Source: Symsagittifera roscoffensis
Lineage: Eukaryota; Xenacoelomorpha; Acoela; Convolutidae
NCBI RefSeq assembly: GCF_963678635.1
Contig: NC_087066.1
Span: 63,370,282-63,434,281 of the forward strand
DNA length: 64,000 nt
Direction: 5' to 3'
Made by a program: the position numbers and the translations under genes. Position 1 is the first letter of the stretch. The number at the start of each line of letters is the position of its first letter. The notes below the pieces were generated by a model. That model was not told the DNA's origin, searched no databases, and was given only the letters and a program-made list of their open reading frames with translations. Positions 34,301 to 45,377 of the stretch are shown here, one piece after another.

Positions 34301-35293
34301 CTATTGGTTTCTCTCACTTGTCAAGCCACCTCGTGAGTGGAAGGTTGTTGTACGTCTCCTTGTCCATAAAAGAGAAGCCATCTTTGATTTCTGGCCTGTC
34401 CGCCTCTGCCTTTGCTCCTGTTTTTCGTAGAATTCCATCATTTCACTCAAGCTATCGGCATTTTGATGTTTGTCCCTTTTTCTGTGTTGAATAATCATCT
34501 TATAGCCATCCAAGCGAACTATCCATCTCCCAATGTAGCTCTGATCCATTGAGTACGTCTTCAGCCAACTGAGTGCTCTATTGTCGACCCGTAACTTGAA
34601 TGGTTCGCTTCCTAGATACGCCCTGTATTTCTGTACAAAGGTGACTACCGCAAACATTTCTGCTTTGAGTGCTCCGTATTTCATCTCTGTATCACTCAAG
34701 ACTTTGATTTCGTACGCTATTGGTCTCAAGATTGTCTTTCCGTTCCATTCCTGCTCTTGATGGAGTATGCCAGAGATCGCTACCACCGACGCATCCGTAT
34801 CCAGCACGTACATTCCTTTTTCCGTTGCCAAAGCTAGCACAGGTGCTTCACACGACACTTTCTTTATTTTCGGATATGACCCCTCTGCCGCGTTATTCCA
34901 CGTGAATTTCTTGCCTTTGTGTCTCATGAGTTGTTCCATCGGGTATATTTTGTCCGCATAGCCCTTGATGCATTTCCTGTAATAGTTCGCAAAACCCAAG
35001 AAGCTCATTAGTTGATGCTCCGTTTCCGGTGATTTCCAAGTCAGGACCGCTTCTACTGCGTCTGGGTGTGTTCTAATTCCATGTTTATCCACCATCCTCC
35101 TCAGGTATTTAATTGAGCCCTTGAGAATCTCGCACTTCGATGGTTTGCATTTTAGTCCTGCTCTTTTCATGCAAGCGAACACCTCGTCTAGTCGCTCGAT
35201 GTGGTCCTCCAGAGTAGGTGTCGCTTTTACCACGTCATCCACGTAGCACATCACCAGGTTGCCATTTTTCTTCGTTACACTTGTCAATGATTG
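34301..35293 (-). pseudogene. Ty3-like RT (C-terminal half) and RNase H, duplicate
   Basis: Twin of 25633-26625 with the same 328-residue product: YVDD at residues 15-18 and an RNase H DEDD set at D165, E210, D235 and D278. It is truncated at the same inverted repeat (about 35293-35409). Short direct repeats of the linker (TTTCCCTCACTATTTTCTAC, near 34150 and 34197) lie just downstream of its C-terminal end. Confidence 0.85.
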
Positions 35294-35374
35294 ACCTCAT
35301 ATGTGAATTAAGTTGGCGACTGTTACAAAGTGTTTTTATGGCGCCCACCCAGGAGCTGCGCCATAAAAACACTA

Positions 35375-36257
35375 TGTAACAGTCGCATACTTAAGTCACA
35401 TATGAGGTTATAGAAAAATAGGCCCTATAACCATTGGCTCAAGAGTCAGGAACATCATCTCTTGTGTTTTTCTACCTCAAGCGGTCGGAGCCAATTCGGT
35501 TCACTTGCGACATGAGACTAAAACCTTTGTTACCGCCTAAAGGCCACTACCAAATTACCCCCAAATCTGGAATATAAGAACGTCCCCATAGTTGATCTCA
35601 AATTACCTAAAACACGCGAACGCCGTTAAAAACAGGGTCGGAACCTTATCTACATTTACTTTTTATTAGACAGTGGTCCTTTGATCCATTTCAGATGGAT
35701 CAATCTAAAAACTCTCCTTAACTCATTTTTAACAATATAAAACAAACTCAAGAAATTTAAATTGGGTACTCACATACCAGCACGACCTCTAGAATTGAGT
35801 AACTAAATTAATAAGTAGCTCTAGTATAAATAGTGTAATCAATTTCAACTCGAGAAGTTTTGAATAAGTCAATTTTAACTCAAGAGACAAGTTCTGGTTC
35901 TGGACCATTGGAAGACTTCTGTTGTCCACCTTTCCACCGAAGGTTCACCCTGGTCCACTTCTAATTTATCTCTTCTTTACTCGCGATCGCTCTGCCTTCT
36001 GTTTCGAATAAGACAGCTCTACTCTCGTTCGAATTATGTATCGGAAAGTGCGAATAGCAATTTCCCGCTGCTATTTTTGACTACTTTCCCGCTCCTGTCG
36101 TTCAATTCTTCTGCTCTTATTTTCTGATCTTTCAGTTGTCGCGAGAAACTTGAGCATGACATGCTCAATTCGACTTTTTGAAAATTTCCATTTTAACTCA
36201 AAATCATGTCTTTTGCCTTGCTCAAGGTCAAACTTCCAAATATGACCGACTGGCACA
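35375..36257 (-). repeat. LTR of element A, duplicate of 26707-27588
   Basis: Near-identical twin with a one-base run-length change near 36070. Truncated at the same GACTGGCACA point. Confidence 0.75.
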
Positions 36258-37303
36258 GTTTTATGCGAACCCTTGGATTTATTCCTAAATCCTTTGTTAT
36301 TATGATTTTTATTTATCATGATTTTAACAACTGGTTCCTTTCATACTTCATTCCGGGAGCCCGTACCCAATCATGCCGTCGTCCAGATAAAAGGCAATGT
36401 TAAAGATTACGCCACGGAAAAAAATGGTAAGTTTCTTCAAGGTACTTGAACGCTAGAAAACTCAATTAGAGATGTCCTCCTCCCAACTGGAACGAGATAA
36501 TTGGTTTTCTACCAGCTACATAGATTGCTTCTTCATTTGCGACAGATAATCGCATAATTGTGATCTGTCGAAACCCAAGTTCTTCCATGTGCTGACAGGC
36601 ATGACACTGATCAAAGCGGCGGTCCCAAAAAGCCTCTTACGGCTAGTTGTCTGCCATTTATGTCCAGCATGTGCTCAGGTAATTAAGCTCACTGCCCAAG
36701 TGAACTAGCATAGCATTGTGACCAATGCGCCTGATCTTCAGCTCCTTCCAGCCTCATGTCGATACCTTCCACTTGATTCTTTGCACTATTGGGAATGGCT
36801 TTGGCATGTTTTTTAATTCAAGCTACTTTCTTCAACTTCGCCTAAGGGTCATGGACCTCCATGTGATGTCAATCCACTATTTACAATCTTGTGTTCTCTG
36901 TCATAAGCATTGCCCAAACTGCTCTTGAAGCCAGCTTTGTATTCAACAAGAAGTAATAGCTGTCTTTATCTAAGTAGACTGACGCTAATTCCGGTGGTTT
37001 GCAAAGATTTTTAACCACTTAAATCTCCTGCCCCCTTTGCTGCCGACTTTGTGTGGCTCCCATCTTTTATCTTTTTTCCTGATATCAGGTGCAAATTTAA
37101 GCTTCTAAGTTTGGGCGCATTTTCTTCTGTCTTCGTGGTCTTTTCTATTGAATGTAGTTAAATGTGTTCAACTCCGATTTCATCCATTGCTCCAATTGTT
37201 TTGTTGCTAGCTCCTGCTGCACCTTTTTTAGAGTAATTTTTGTTGCTAGAAAGTCGCTGTGACAAAGTCCGATGTGATTGCCTTCACGAATACGCTTTGA
37301 TTT
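36258..37303. other. Old unrecognised spacer, duplicate of 27589-28634
   Basis: Same content as the first copy, with nothing additional to report. Confidence 0.3.
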
Positions 37304-38602
37304 TGTAACAGTCGCCTACTTCGGTCACATATGAGGCTTAAAAAAATAGGCCCTATAACCATTGGCTCAAGAGTCAGGGACACTATCTCTTGTGTTTTTC
37401 TACCTCAAGAACGGTCGGAGCCAATTCGGTTCGCTTGCGACATGAGACTAGAACCCGTTACAGCTTAAAGGCTACTACCAAAATATCCCCCTACTCTAGA
37501 AAATACACGAACGCCGTTAAAAACAGGGTCGGAACAATCCGTTAAGTTACTTTTCATTGGACAGTGGAACTTTGATCCATTTCAGATGGATCAACCTAAA
37601 ACTCACCTTATCTCAACATAACAATCATAAAACACACTCGAGAAAACTAACTTTGGAACTCACATGTCGACGCACTCGAGTATAAGGAGTAATTAAATTG
37701 ATGAGCAACTCGAGAATTAAATAAGATAACTTGGTAAGTTCAATACTAATCAGTTTTAACAAAAGAAATAAGTTTAGACTCTAGAATTGAAGTTTTAGTC
37801 TGAACCATTGGGACACTCCAGCTGTCCACCTTTCCGTTGAAGGTTCACTCTGGTTCAGTTCGAATAATTGCACTCTTCTTTCGTGATTATCTCGCCTTCT
37901 ATTTCAGGATAAGACGGCTCTACTTGTGTCTGATTTTGTATCTGGAAATTGCGAATAGCAATTTCCTGCTGTTTTCTTAAGTATTTTCCCGCAATTGTAA
38001 ATTCGGTCGTTCTGATTTTTCACTTTGTGTTTTCAGTTGTTGCGAGAAAACTGAGCATGACAGGCTCCATTCGAAATTTTGAAAAATAAAACTTCACTCC
38101 AAAATCACGTCGTCCCCCAAGGTCAAACTTCCAGACATGACCGACTGGCACATACTCCCCGGACTCAAGATCGATGTCCTCATCGCGTGCTGTCTCTGTC
38201 AGTGAATCCCCAGAAGCCCGAGTGTCACTCAAGATACAGTGCCAGTGGTCATTTACAGAAGTTTGCAGCAGACTTAAGTTTATCTACCTTCCAAAATTTA
38301 CCACCATATAAAATTTTCACACTATCGCTAAACAGCAATCAAAATCTGCACACACCTGCACCTATGAATTCTCGCTTTTTAAGCTGGTAATTTAAAATTT
38401 CTTTTGTCATATTCAATCAGAAAGTTGTCATGCAGCATTTTGATTTATATAATAGATATAGCATATTAATAACAATATCTCATTTGTTAAAATTTCTTTT
38501 TCGTGAACCTAGATTTCATCCAAGTTCACCCTCGGGCCCCCTCCCTCTCAAGACTCAAGACTCTAGAATTTCCTTTTGAGCCACCGGCTAACCTCGTGTT
38601 CT
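37304..38602 (-). repeat. 3' LTR of element B
   Basis: Twin of 28635-29933 and homologous to 55124-56456. TATA-like TTTATATA at 38444-38451. Contains the LTR ORF (38020-38232, VPVGHVWKFDL core). Confidence 0.75.
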
Positions 38603-38891
38603 TCGCCCTCGAGGTACCCGACCCAGATATATTTGACACTGTGATCTGTTTCAATAGTGCCTCTTCATCATCGGAGCTGATCACAATCTCCTCCCAAGCC
38701 TTCAGCTGTTCATAGGATCGCATCCACTCCCTTTGCTCCTGCAATCTCTTCGCTTGATTCGGTAAGCTCTTCACCTTCGACTCCCGGTTCAAACAGAAGG
38801 CATTGTGAAGACTCGGGCTTACATTCTTCGCCAGGTCCTCCTCTAGTATCGACTCCCTCGCTCTAGTGTTGTTTCTGGATACTCTACCCAC
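38526..38891 (-). pseudogene. ORF-X C-terminal segment, element B
   Basis: A 121-codon frame starting MGRVSRNNTRARES and containing RLQEQREWMRSYEQLKAWEE and an acidic SSDDEE stretch; it ends inside the LTR. It is in frame with the upstream ORF: only a TGA at 38898-38900 separates them (TTG-stop-KRVGRVSR). Element A has TGC (Cys) there, so the stop is a point mutation. No known domain. Confidence 0.65.
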
Positions 38892-38897
38892 TCTTTT

Positions 38898-40490
38898 TCA
38901 ACCCGTCGTGATCGCATTTCGATGGGTCAGCAGAGGTCTCTTGAAGGCATCTGGTCCTATCTCGGCCTGGAACTGTCGATATTCCTTTTGATGTTTCCTC
39001 ATGTGATCCTTCGTCACCACGTATAACCAGAAGGTTAACGTCGCGCGAAACCAAGGAAAGAACCTCAAGCGGCTCCACACGTGTCTGACTTCCATTGGTA
39101 TGGCGAATACCTTGCATGCGGTCTCGAACCACTCAAGTCTCCTGCTGTAATCTATCGCGTGAATCGACTCTGCCGTTGGCGTCTTCGATTCCCGATACTT
39201 TGCTATATTTTCTTCAATCCATCGTAGAGCCAGCATCGTGCTCACCACCAAGATGGTCACATTTTGCTGATGATTGGGCAGTCCCAACGACCTGATTTCC
39301 TCCACATCCCAGATCAGGCAGAGATTGGCGTGATCTGGGTACCACACTGTTTGCGCCAGACAGTGGCATGGACAATCCCCATGTGTGAGGTCGATGCTTC
39401 TAAGATTGCGTTCTCCCGAGGCTTCTAGGAGAGGCTCAGGTTCCAACATTTTCTCGTGTATCACGTCGATTTCTTCCAAGTTTGGAGCACCAACCATGGG
39501 TTTCCCGATTACGCTTTGTCTCTCGTGGTCACTTGTGTTTTCACCCTCCAAACCTAGAAGTTCTTCACCCCAGATTTCACTCAAGTCGTCCCTCTGTTCT
39601 TTCGGCACTGTTCCTCGGATCTTCCTCAACAGCTTGTGTGAATGATGCGACATCCGAGCCAGTCTTACGCATTTGGGCACTGAGAAGGCTTTGTCTATCA
39701 ATACCCTTTGGCTGGATCCTTCCACCATCGCCATGTGTAATGGATAGTGGCTGCCACATAGGTTGGCCATCACTGACCCCACTAAGGACTTCGCATTTAG
39801 AGGCAGACCATAGGCTTTACTCATGGGAAATCCCATCTCCGCTTCGAGTCCAACCTTCCAACTCTTGATGTGTTTCTGGGTCACTTGCAACACCCCGGGC
39901 CATGACTCCACGCTCAACGCGGTCACCAAGTGGTGTTCTGACTCTAGCCTCTCCATTGACTGGAGACTGCAAATTCTTGAGAAGAATCCCAGAGCTGTTG
40001 CTAGGTTCACCGTGGTACTCGCGTAACACTCAGCCACTATCTGTATCTCACTCTTCTCCCTTTCGGTAACGTCTTCAAACCAGGTGACTAGGTCTTCTTT
40101 CTGGAAAGACTGTATCCTGACGCAAGATCGTCCATCGCAGGTGTGCTCGCCATTCCCACACGTCGATTCAAGACAACTGCCCGGCTCCATTTTCTTTGCC
40201 GACCCTGTTCCACTCGTCACCTCACTCGACTCCTTCACATGAGGCAGGATCAGTCTATGTACTATACTCAATGTCGCCAAATCTTCATCCTCTGTCGGCG
40301 CTAGTCTCACTCGCTCTATGACTTCCTCGATCAGGCTCGCATGGGGATGTGGACACCAGGAGGGCCTGAGCAATTTCCACACCACTCCCAGATTCGTGGT
40401 CAACATGCCGTTCCCGTTACCCTTTTTTAGTTCGACTCTTTTACTTGAGCGCGGCACACTTATTACTTCCGGTGTTTTCTCGAGAATCAA
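38898..40490 (-). pseudogene. ORF-X late segment, element B (530 codons, unassigned)
   Basis: Long open frame of unknown function. Visible features are basic VPRSSKRVELKKGNGNGML near the start, a cysteine cluster (GSCLESTCGNGEHTCDGRSC) near residue 105, AKSLVGSVMANLCGSHYPLHM in the middle, the DCPCHCLAQTVWYPDHANLC block and hydrophobic strand-like VTILVVSTMLALRWI. The apparent start is not real: the frame continues from the upstream ORF if an AG-run frameshift at about 31835/40503 is corrected, as the A copy shows (ERPSLGLTLEKIPEV). Strong similarity to A over the whole length suggests it was constrained as protein. Confidence 0.65.
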
Positions 40491-40492
40491 AC

Positions 40493-41464
40493 CTAGGCTA
40501 GGTCTCTCTCTCTCTCCACAGTTTCTATCTCCATTATCTTCTCTGTCCAGAACTTCAGCAGCTCCGCCACCTCGTAGTTTCTGTGGGCACCTCCAGCTTC
40601 CAAGTCCACGAAAGGGTTGTATGCCATCCCCATCACTCCAGACACATACTGGTGTTCTCCCTTTTTGTTGGGTTTCAAGTACTCTCCTGACGAAGCCAAG
40701 TTACGGTGTACGTCATGTTTCTCCTCGAACTTCTTGTTGTAGAATCTCCGTATCTCATCTAACTTCCTGTGGCTCCTCCTTGCCAGACTCGAGCCGGAAT
40801 TATCCCTAGCAACGTGTTGCATCAGTACTCGATACACCTCTAGATTCTTGCCTCCCAATTTCAACTTATCGTACGAAGTCAGTGTCTCTAACTCTATTCC
40901 CAACAGGCTCCACGCGAACATCAGTTGTCCTGCGGTTCTAATGAAGGGATTCGCCATCAACGGCGATGCCGATGAGGGGGTTCTCATCGCTTCTTCAAAA
41001 TGATCCCTCAACAAGTTCTGCCAAGTTATCTTCAGTTGGCTCCCCAATTCCAATTTGTTGATGTCAGCCTTCTGCTGGGTAGCCCAGTTGCGTCGTTTGC
41101 GTGACACTCCACTGTCGAGCTTCTTTAGGCAGTCTTCCATTTCCTGCAATGTTTCCAGGGCCACCCACCACGGTCGGGAGGTGTTCCTCGTTTTATGCTT
41201 CTCAAGAGGATCGCTAGTCACTTGCTTCCCAGTAGCCTGGTGTTCATTTGAGACCCATTCTTTGCCGACGTCCACTTCCCAGGTCTGCCCGCTCGTCGAA
41301 CCTCGCTTCATTTTTGTCCTCTGAGGCTTGAATTCTTCTTCCGTTGTTGAGCTGGTGGGGATTTCCATCTCTCTTTCTACGTCGAGCAGTTTCCTTGGCT
41401 CGTAGCTACTCTTGTAGGCTGCTGTCTTCCATCGTGCCAGAACCATGGGGGCCGTCTCTCTCAA
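40493..41464 (-). pseudogene. ORF-X segment after the conserved UAG, element B (323 codons)
   Basis: Follows an in-frame TAG (41471-41473). The first ATG is in PMVLARWKTAAYK, about 27 bp after the stop. Basic N-terminal third (TKMKRGSTSG, SRKRRNW), then helical sequence with MANPFIRTAGQLMFAWSLL. About 60 codons present in copy A before RKLDEIRRFYNKK are deleted here. It ends VERERDLA because of a slip in a GA-rich run. Could be the start of a separate cistron. No family recognised. Confidence 0.6.
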
Positions 41465-41470
41465 GTTTTT

Positions 41471-42910
41471 CTACGAGACCGCATCCGCTGAAGGACTGCC
41501 CAATCCCTCCACGTCTTTCTTCCTCTTGCGAGACCTCACGTCTTTACTCGGGGGCGTTGTCGTTATCATCACTGATTCGACTTCTTTGTCTCCATCCAAC
41601 CCTTCCAACTCTTGCCTCCCCCCTGCTCGAGCCTTAAGGATATTAGTACTTTTAATTATATTACTAGTTCTGACCTTATCCCCCCATACATTTTCAATTA
41701 TTTTATTGTCAGTTTTTTGTTTCAGAGTAGAGCTGTCTTTACATTTGTCTTCCTTGGTCTTTCGTGATGCCTTCCTCAACTCGACCATCTTGCTCAGCAG
41801 TTCTCCTCTAGCTTTCTCCTTCAGACCTGTCCCCATCAGGACAGATTCTCCGAATTTCACCACCGTGTCCCACAGCTCCTTCTTGAAATCATCCAATGTG
41901 GTCTCGTCATTCACTTCTCGAATAAAATTGCTCAAGAATTCTCGCCAAGCGTCCTCATCCAGAGTGCCTAGGAAAGCATCCCTGTTTCCCTCGAAGGTGT
42001 TCTTCTCCCTTCTTTCCGCGCTCAGGAAAATCATCCCCATGTTAGGTTTCTCGCTCGTCATTGGTAACTCTAGATTCTTGCGGGGAGATGAGGTCAGAGG
42101 TGGCGTGCGGGTGTCGGCCCAATTTTCTCCACTCAGATCCTTCAACAGCTCTTGCGTGGTGAACTTCTCTTCTGATGGTTTTTGCTGCGGTGTGTTTCCC
42201 ACTTCCATATCCTCTCCTGCCTCGCTGAGAGTCTCGTCCATGCTCTCCTCTCCCGATTCTACTTCTCTTCTCTCAAGAATCCTCCTGAATCGATCTTCTA
42301 CAGGACCGCTCCTTTTATCCCCAGGGGTGCCCACCGATAGGGGTGATGGTGTCGCTCGACCCGTTTTCTTATACTCTGTCAGAGCCACATACAATGAGCC
42401 TGCTGCATCCAGCTCCTTCCCCTCCTGTCTCATCTCCACTTGCTCCAGTCTGTAAGGTGCCCGGTATCTTCTCGTGGCAAACACCATCTCATCTCCTTTT
42501 AGTGCGATGGGTCCTTCCTCCACGATCATCCTGCCATCGTCCCACACCGGCAACTTGTTCTGCAGACCTGCCCGCTCAAGTGTTCTCAAGGCTTCTCGCA
42601 CCTCGAATTTCGGGAGCATCGAGCCTCTCATTTTTTTGGCTTGAGTTGTCCATGAATTTATTTTCGCATCGCTGGTATGAAAATAAATTGCTGCAGTGTA
42701 GCCGATGAAAAGGGGATCCCAGCCATCGATGAACTCCCTCTGTTGTTCTTCGGCTGCTGCTCTCGCGAACAGGGACGGGACCACCAGGGAGCTGTTCATC
42801 CCCAGGGTCATTCTCCTCACTGTTGGAAATTCTAGAATGCTTGCTGGTAGGACTTCCTTCTCCAATATCGCCTCTAGCTCCCTTCTCACCACTCGAAGCT
42901 TTTCTTCCAT
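41471..42910 (-). pseudogene. ORF-X middle segment, element B (479 codons, acidic linker)
   Basis: Frame beginning MEEKLRVVRRELEAILEKEV; real coding probably extends upstream through PKSPDSKWTRDRENSR after a frameshift near 42955. The N-terminal part contains LFARAAAEEQQREFIDGWDP and IGYTAAIYFHTSD. The middle is acidic and Ser/Pro-rich (SGEESMDETLSEAGEDMEV), and the C-terminus is basic (VRSRKRKKDVEGLG, a possible nuclear localisation signal). It ends at a TAG that copy A also has, one codon later. Function unknown. Confidence 0.6.
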
Positions 42911-43515
42911 GCGGGAATTCTCACGATCTCTTGTCCACTTGCTGTCAGGGGATTTAGGTTCCAGAACTTGGGATAGGTTTCGATGGGGCCTTCGCTTTTA
43001 CCTCCCATCATACACTGCAGTTGTCCTCGGAAACTGTATATCACCAACTGCGGATCCTTCACCTTTCCGAAGAGCACCGTGTTGCTCATTTGTGCCCTTA
43101 GCACCCCCTGCTGACACCAATTGAGTGTCGTCCCATCTAGTATGCTTATGAGGCTCAAGTGAGTCACTGAGTAGCGATAAGCTGTCACCAGAGGATCTGG
43201 AAACGCGTATGTCACGGCCGGTCCATAAATGCAGGTTACGACCTCCTCTAGCCCCCGGATCATCCCCATGGGGTCCGATCTTATGGCCAGGCACAGGTCT
43301 GTCAACAGAGGCATGCCCCCATTCACTTTCCTCCACTCATCTCGCGTCCTCGGGTTCTTTTCTTCACCAGTCAGGTGCCGGTTTTGCATCAGGAGGTACT
43401 GCACTAGCAGCGTATTTAGTCCGGCAGCACACTTATACGAATAGGTGTCAATACTCGAGTGTGTTCTTCCCATCGACAGAGGCTCTCCGTATTTCATTAG
43501 TCGGTGAAATGACAT
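42886..43515 (-). pseudogene. ORF-X segment, element B (209 codons, shifted frame)
   Basis: Continues the 567-codon frame after a stop (43623-43625) and a frameshift near 43520; copy A reads straight through this region (THGELRAFHQMMKYGEPLS). Contains YKCAAGLNTLLVQYLLMQNR, LLTDLCLAIRSDPMGMI and YGPAVTYAFPDPLV, then NTVLFGKVKDPQLVIYSF. Helical; no family recognised. Confidence 0.6.
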
Positions 43516-43622
43516 CAGTCCCCATGGGTTAGAAGCACCAATGCCAAGTACCCGTCAATCCGGAGTGTGTCCACGCCCCGACTGAACATGTACGCTGGGC
43601 CCATATTGTACAGGTACCTTGG

Positions 43623-45377
43623 TTAAACCAGGTACAGTGCCAACAACAGATTGATGGGCATGTTCAAAAATTCCTGTATAAAGGCTCCAAAGATGGTCTC
43701 TTTCGCCCTGTACACCCCAGCCATGAACTTCTTTCCCCAAAAAGGACTCAAGAACTCAAGAATCTCGTGATCCCTCCTCGTCCTCAGCTCACCCCTTGCG
43801 TGCTCCCTCCAGAATCCTCCAATCGTGACCTCGTTGGCCGCTGTGACGAACCTGGCCACCGTCATTTCCCTCTTCTCGGCCACTTCCAGCTGCTCCTCAA
43901 GAAAATGCCAGATTTGCTTCACAAGAGGTGGGGCATCCTCTCTTGTCTTCTCCGTGGCGTTTTCCAGTCTTGGTGTCAGGAAGGGCCATCTGCCTCTCTC
44001 TTGTGTCAGTCGATACACCATCGATTCCAGCTGCTTCTCCGCTGCGGCCACGTTCTTCCTTTCGTTGCTCGGCCCTCTGGACTTACTGGTGGAGCTTGTG
44101 ATAGTCAACTCCATACTTCGAAACCACAGACTGGCCGTCAGGTGAGTCACTACTGGATGATCATCCCCTATAACCGGACTGAGCTTGAGTTGCCTGGCGA
44201 AGTTTGATATTTCCAGCAAGAGGACCTCGTCCAATACAAAGAGGATGTCTGCCAACTCGTAGAAGCCACTCAACGCGCGGGACACATCCGCCCACGCCGC
44301 CGCCAGTTCTGACTTGCGAAGTCTCAAGTTCGTTGGTTCCAACTCCCGATTGGGAGCTGCCATCAAAATACGCCATCCATTCCCTTCCGCTATCAAGATC
44401 AAGATCGCATATCCAAATTGCAGAGCGGGAGGCATGCTCGCGTACCCGGGGGACGTCGTGAACACTACTTTTGTCTTGGAGCCAAATCGTGAGGCAACGT
44501 TCTCTTGTACCTCGTTCATTGCTGCAAATAACGTCTGGATAGCTTCCCAGATCTTCTTCGGTGCTGGTTCATCACCCTTGAGCTGCTCAAGAAACCCTGT
44601 CGCATGCAAGTGATCATTCATTCCTGCAAACAGTAGTAGCTCAGGCTCGCAAGGCATCTCCGATTTTATTGCTACCACCAAGGTTAACATCTGGTTTAGC
44701 TCCGCTCCCGGTAGTGAGTATATCAAAGTTTCCGGCCAAATTAACTTGGGAGACGTTCCCTCAAAATCCGATCCCGCAACGATGACCACCCTCGCAGCGG
44801 CTGGATCTGCCCTGTCAAAAACTGCCAAGGTATTGGCCAGCTGTGTGTTCCCGCAGGGTTTCCCGTATCTAGGGTCGTCTGCTAGTCTCGTACCCTCATA
44901 CGCGGCGTCCGGTAGTTCCATTTCCCTCGGGTCCAGCAGTTTGTCCACCACCCTCAACCGTGCTGGAGTTGCCAACCTAATCCTGGCAATGCTGGTTCGA
45001 TGCTTCGGAGGCTCCACCACGAGTCCCGGACTCCCCAGCGACTTGAGAGGCCTATAGTTGATGGGTCCCATGACCGATTTCGTGGGAATCCCAGTCAGAT
45101 CCGCCCTTATTTTCGCTCTTGAGAAATGCGCCTCGTGAGCCTTCAGCCAGTCCACGCACTGGTGTCTACCCAAGTCTTCGTGCGACACCCGCTCAAGACC
45201 CAAAGCTTCCGCCAACTCTTGCCTGCACTCCAGATCTTCCAAATCCAGCTCCTTCACCTTCTCCACATATCTCGTCCTACTGGTCTCCGCTGGCCTCTCC
45301 GGTTTCTTTTTCTCCGCCACCACCACCGAGGATAATACCGAACCCTGAGGAGTTGATGACGTTATCTCCTCGGCCTA
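43623..45377 (-). pseudogene. ORF-X segment with second SGNH-like domain, element B (567+ codons)
   Basis: Open from just after a TAG (45375-45377) to a TAA (43623). Counting from position 45326, the domain starts at about residue 178 (RVVIVAGSDF, 179-188). LLLFAGMND ends at 238 (GMND 235-238, the GxND block), TKVVFTTSPGYASM follows, and DDHP begins near 388. The first motif reads Gly-Ser-Asp instead of Gly-Asp-Ser, so the usual nucleophile position is changed. Downstream is a helical region with VAAAEKQLESMVYRLTQERG. The stop at 45377 is specific to B: copy A has glutamate there. Likely role: a second hydrolase-like or binding domain; activity unsure. Confidence 0.65.

Larger units (their letters stand above)
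33918..41515. repeat. Large direct duplication, copy 2 (partner 25250-32847)
   Basis: Second copy. At its right end the sequence continues into the full ORF-X of element B, so this copy holds the original context of B, while copy 1 stops abruptly at 32847. Confidence 0.9.

Noticed and set aside
41445-42455. A 336-codon plus-strand ORF
   Set aside because: It is the antisense shadow of the ORF-X segment 41471-42910. Its product is Ser/Leu-rich low-complexity sequence, and it has no counterpart of that length in copy A.
43623-43700. Hydrophobic MPINLLLALYLV stretch as an envelope transmembrane segment
   Set aside because: It is short, there is no signal peptide, cleavage site or fusion-like region, and A continues as soluble-looking sequence.
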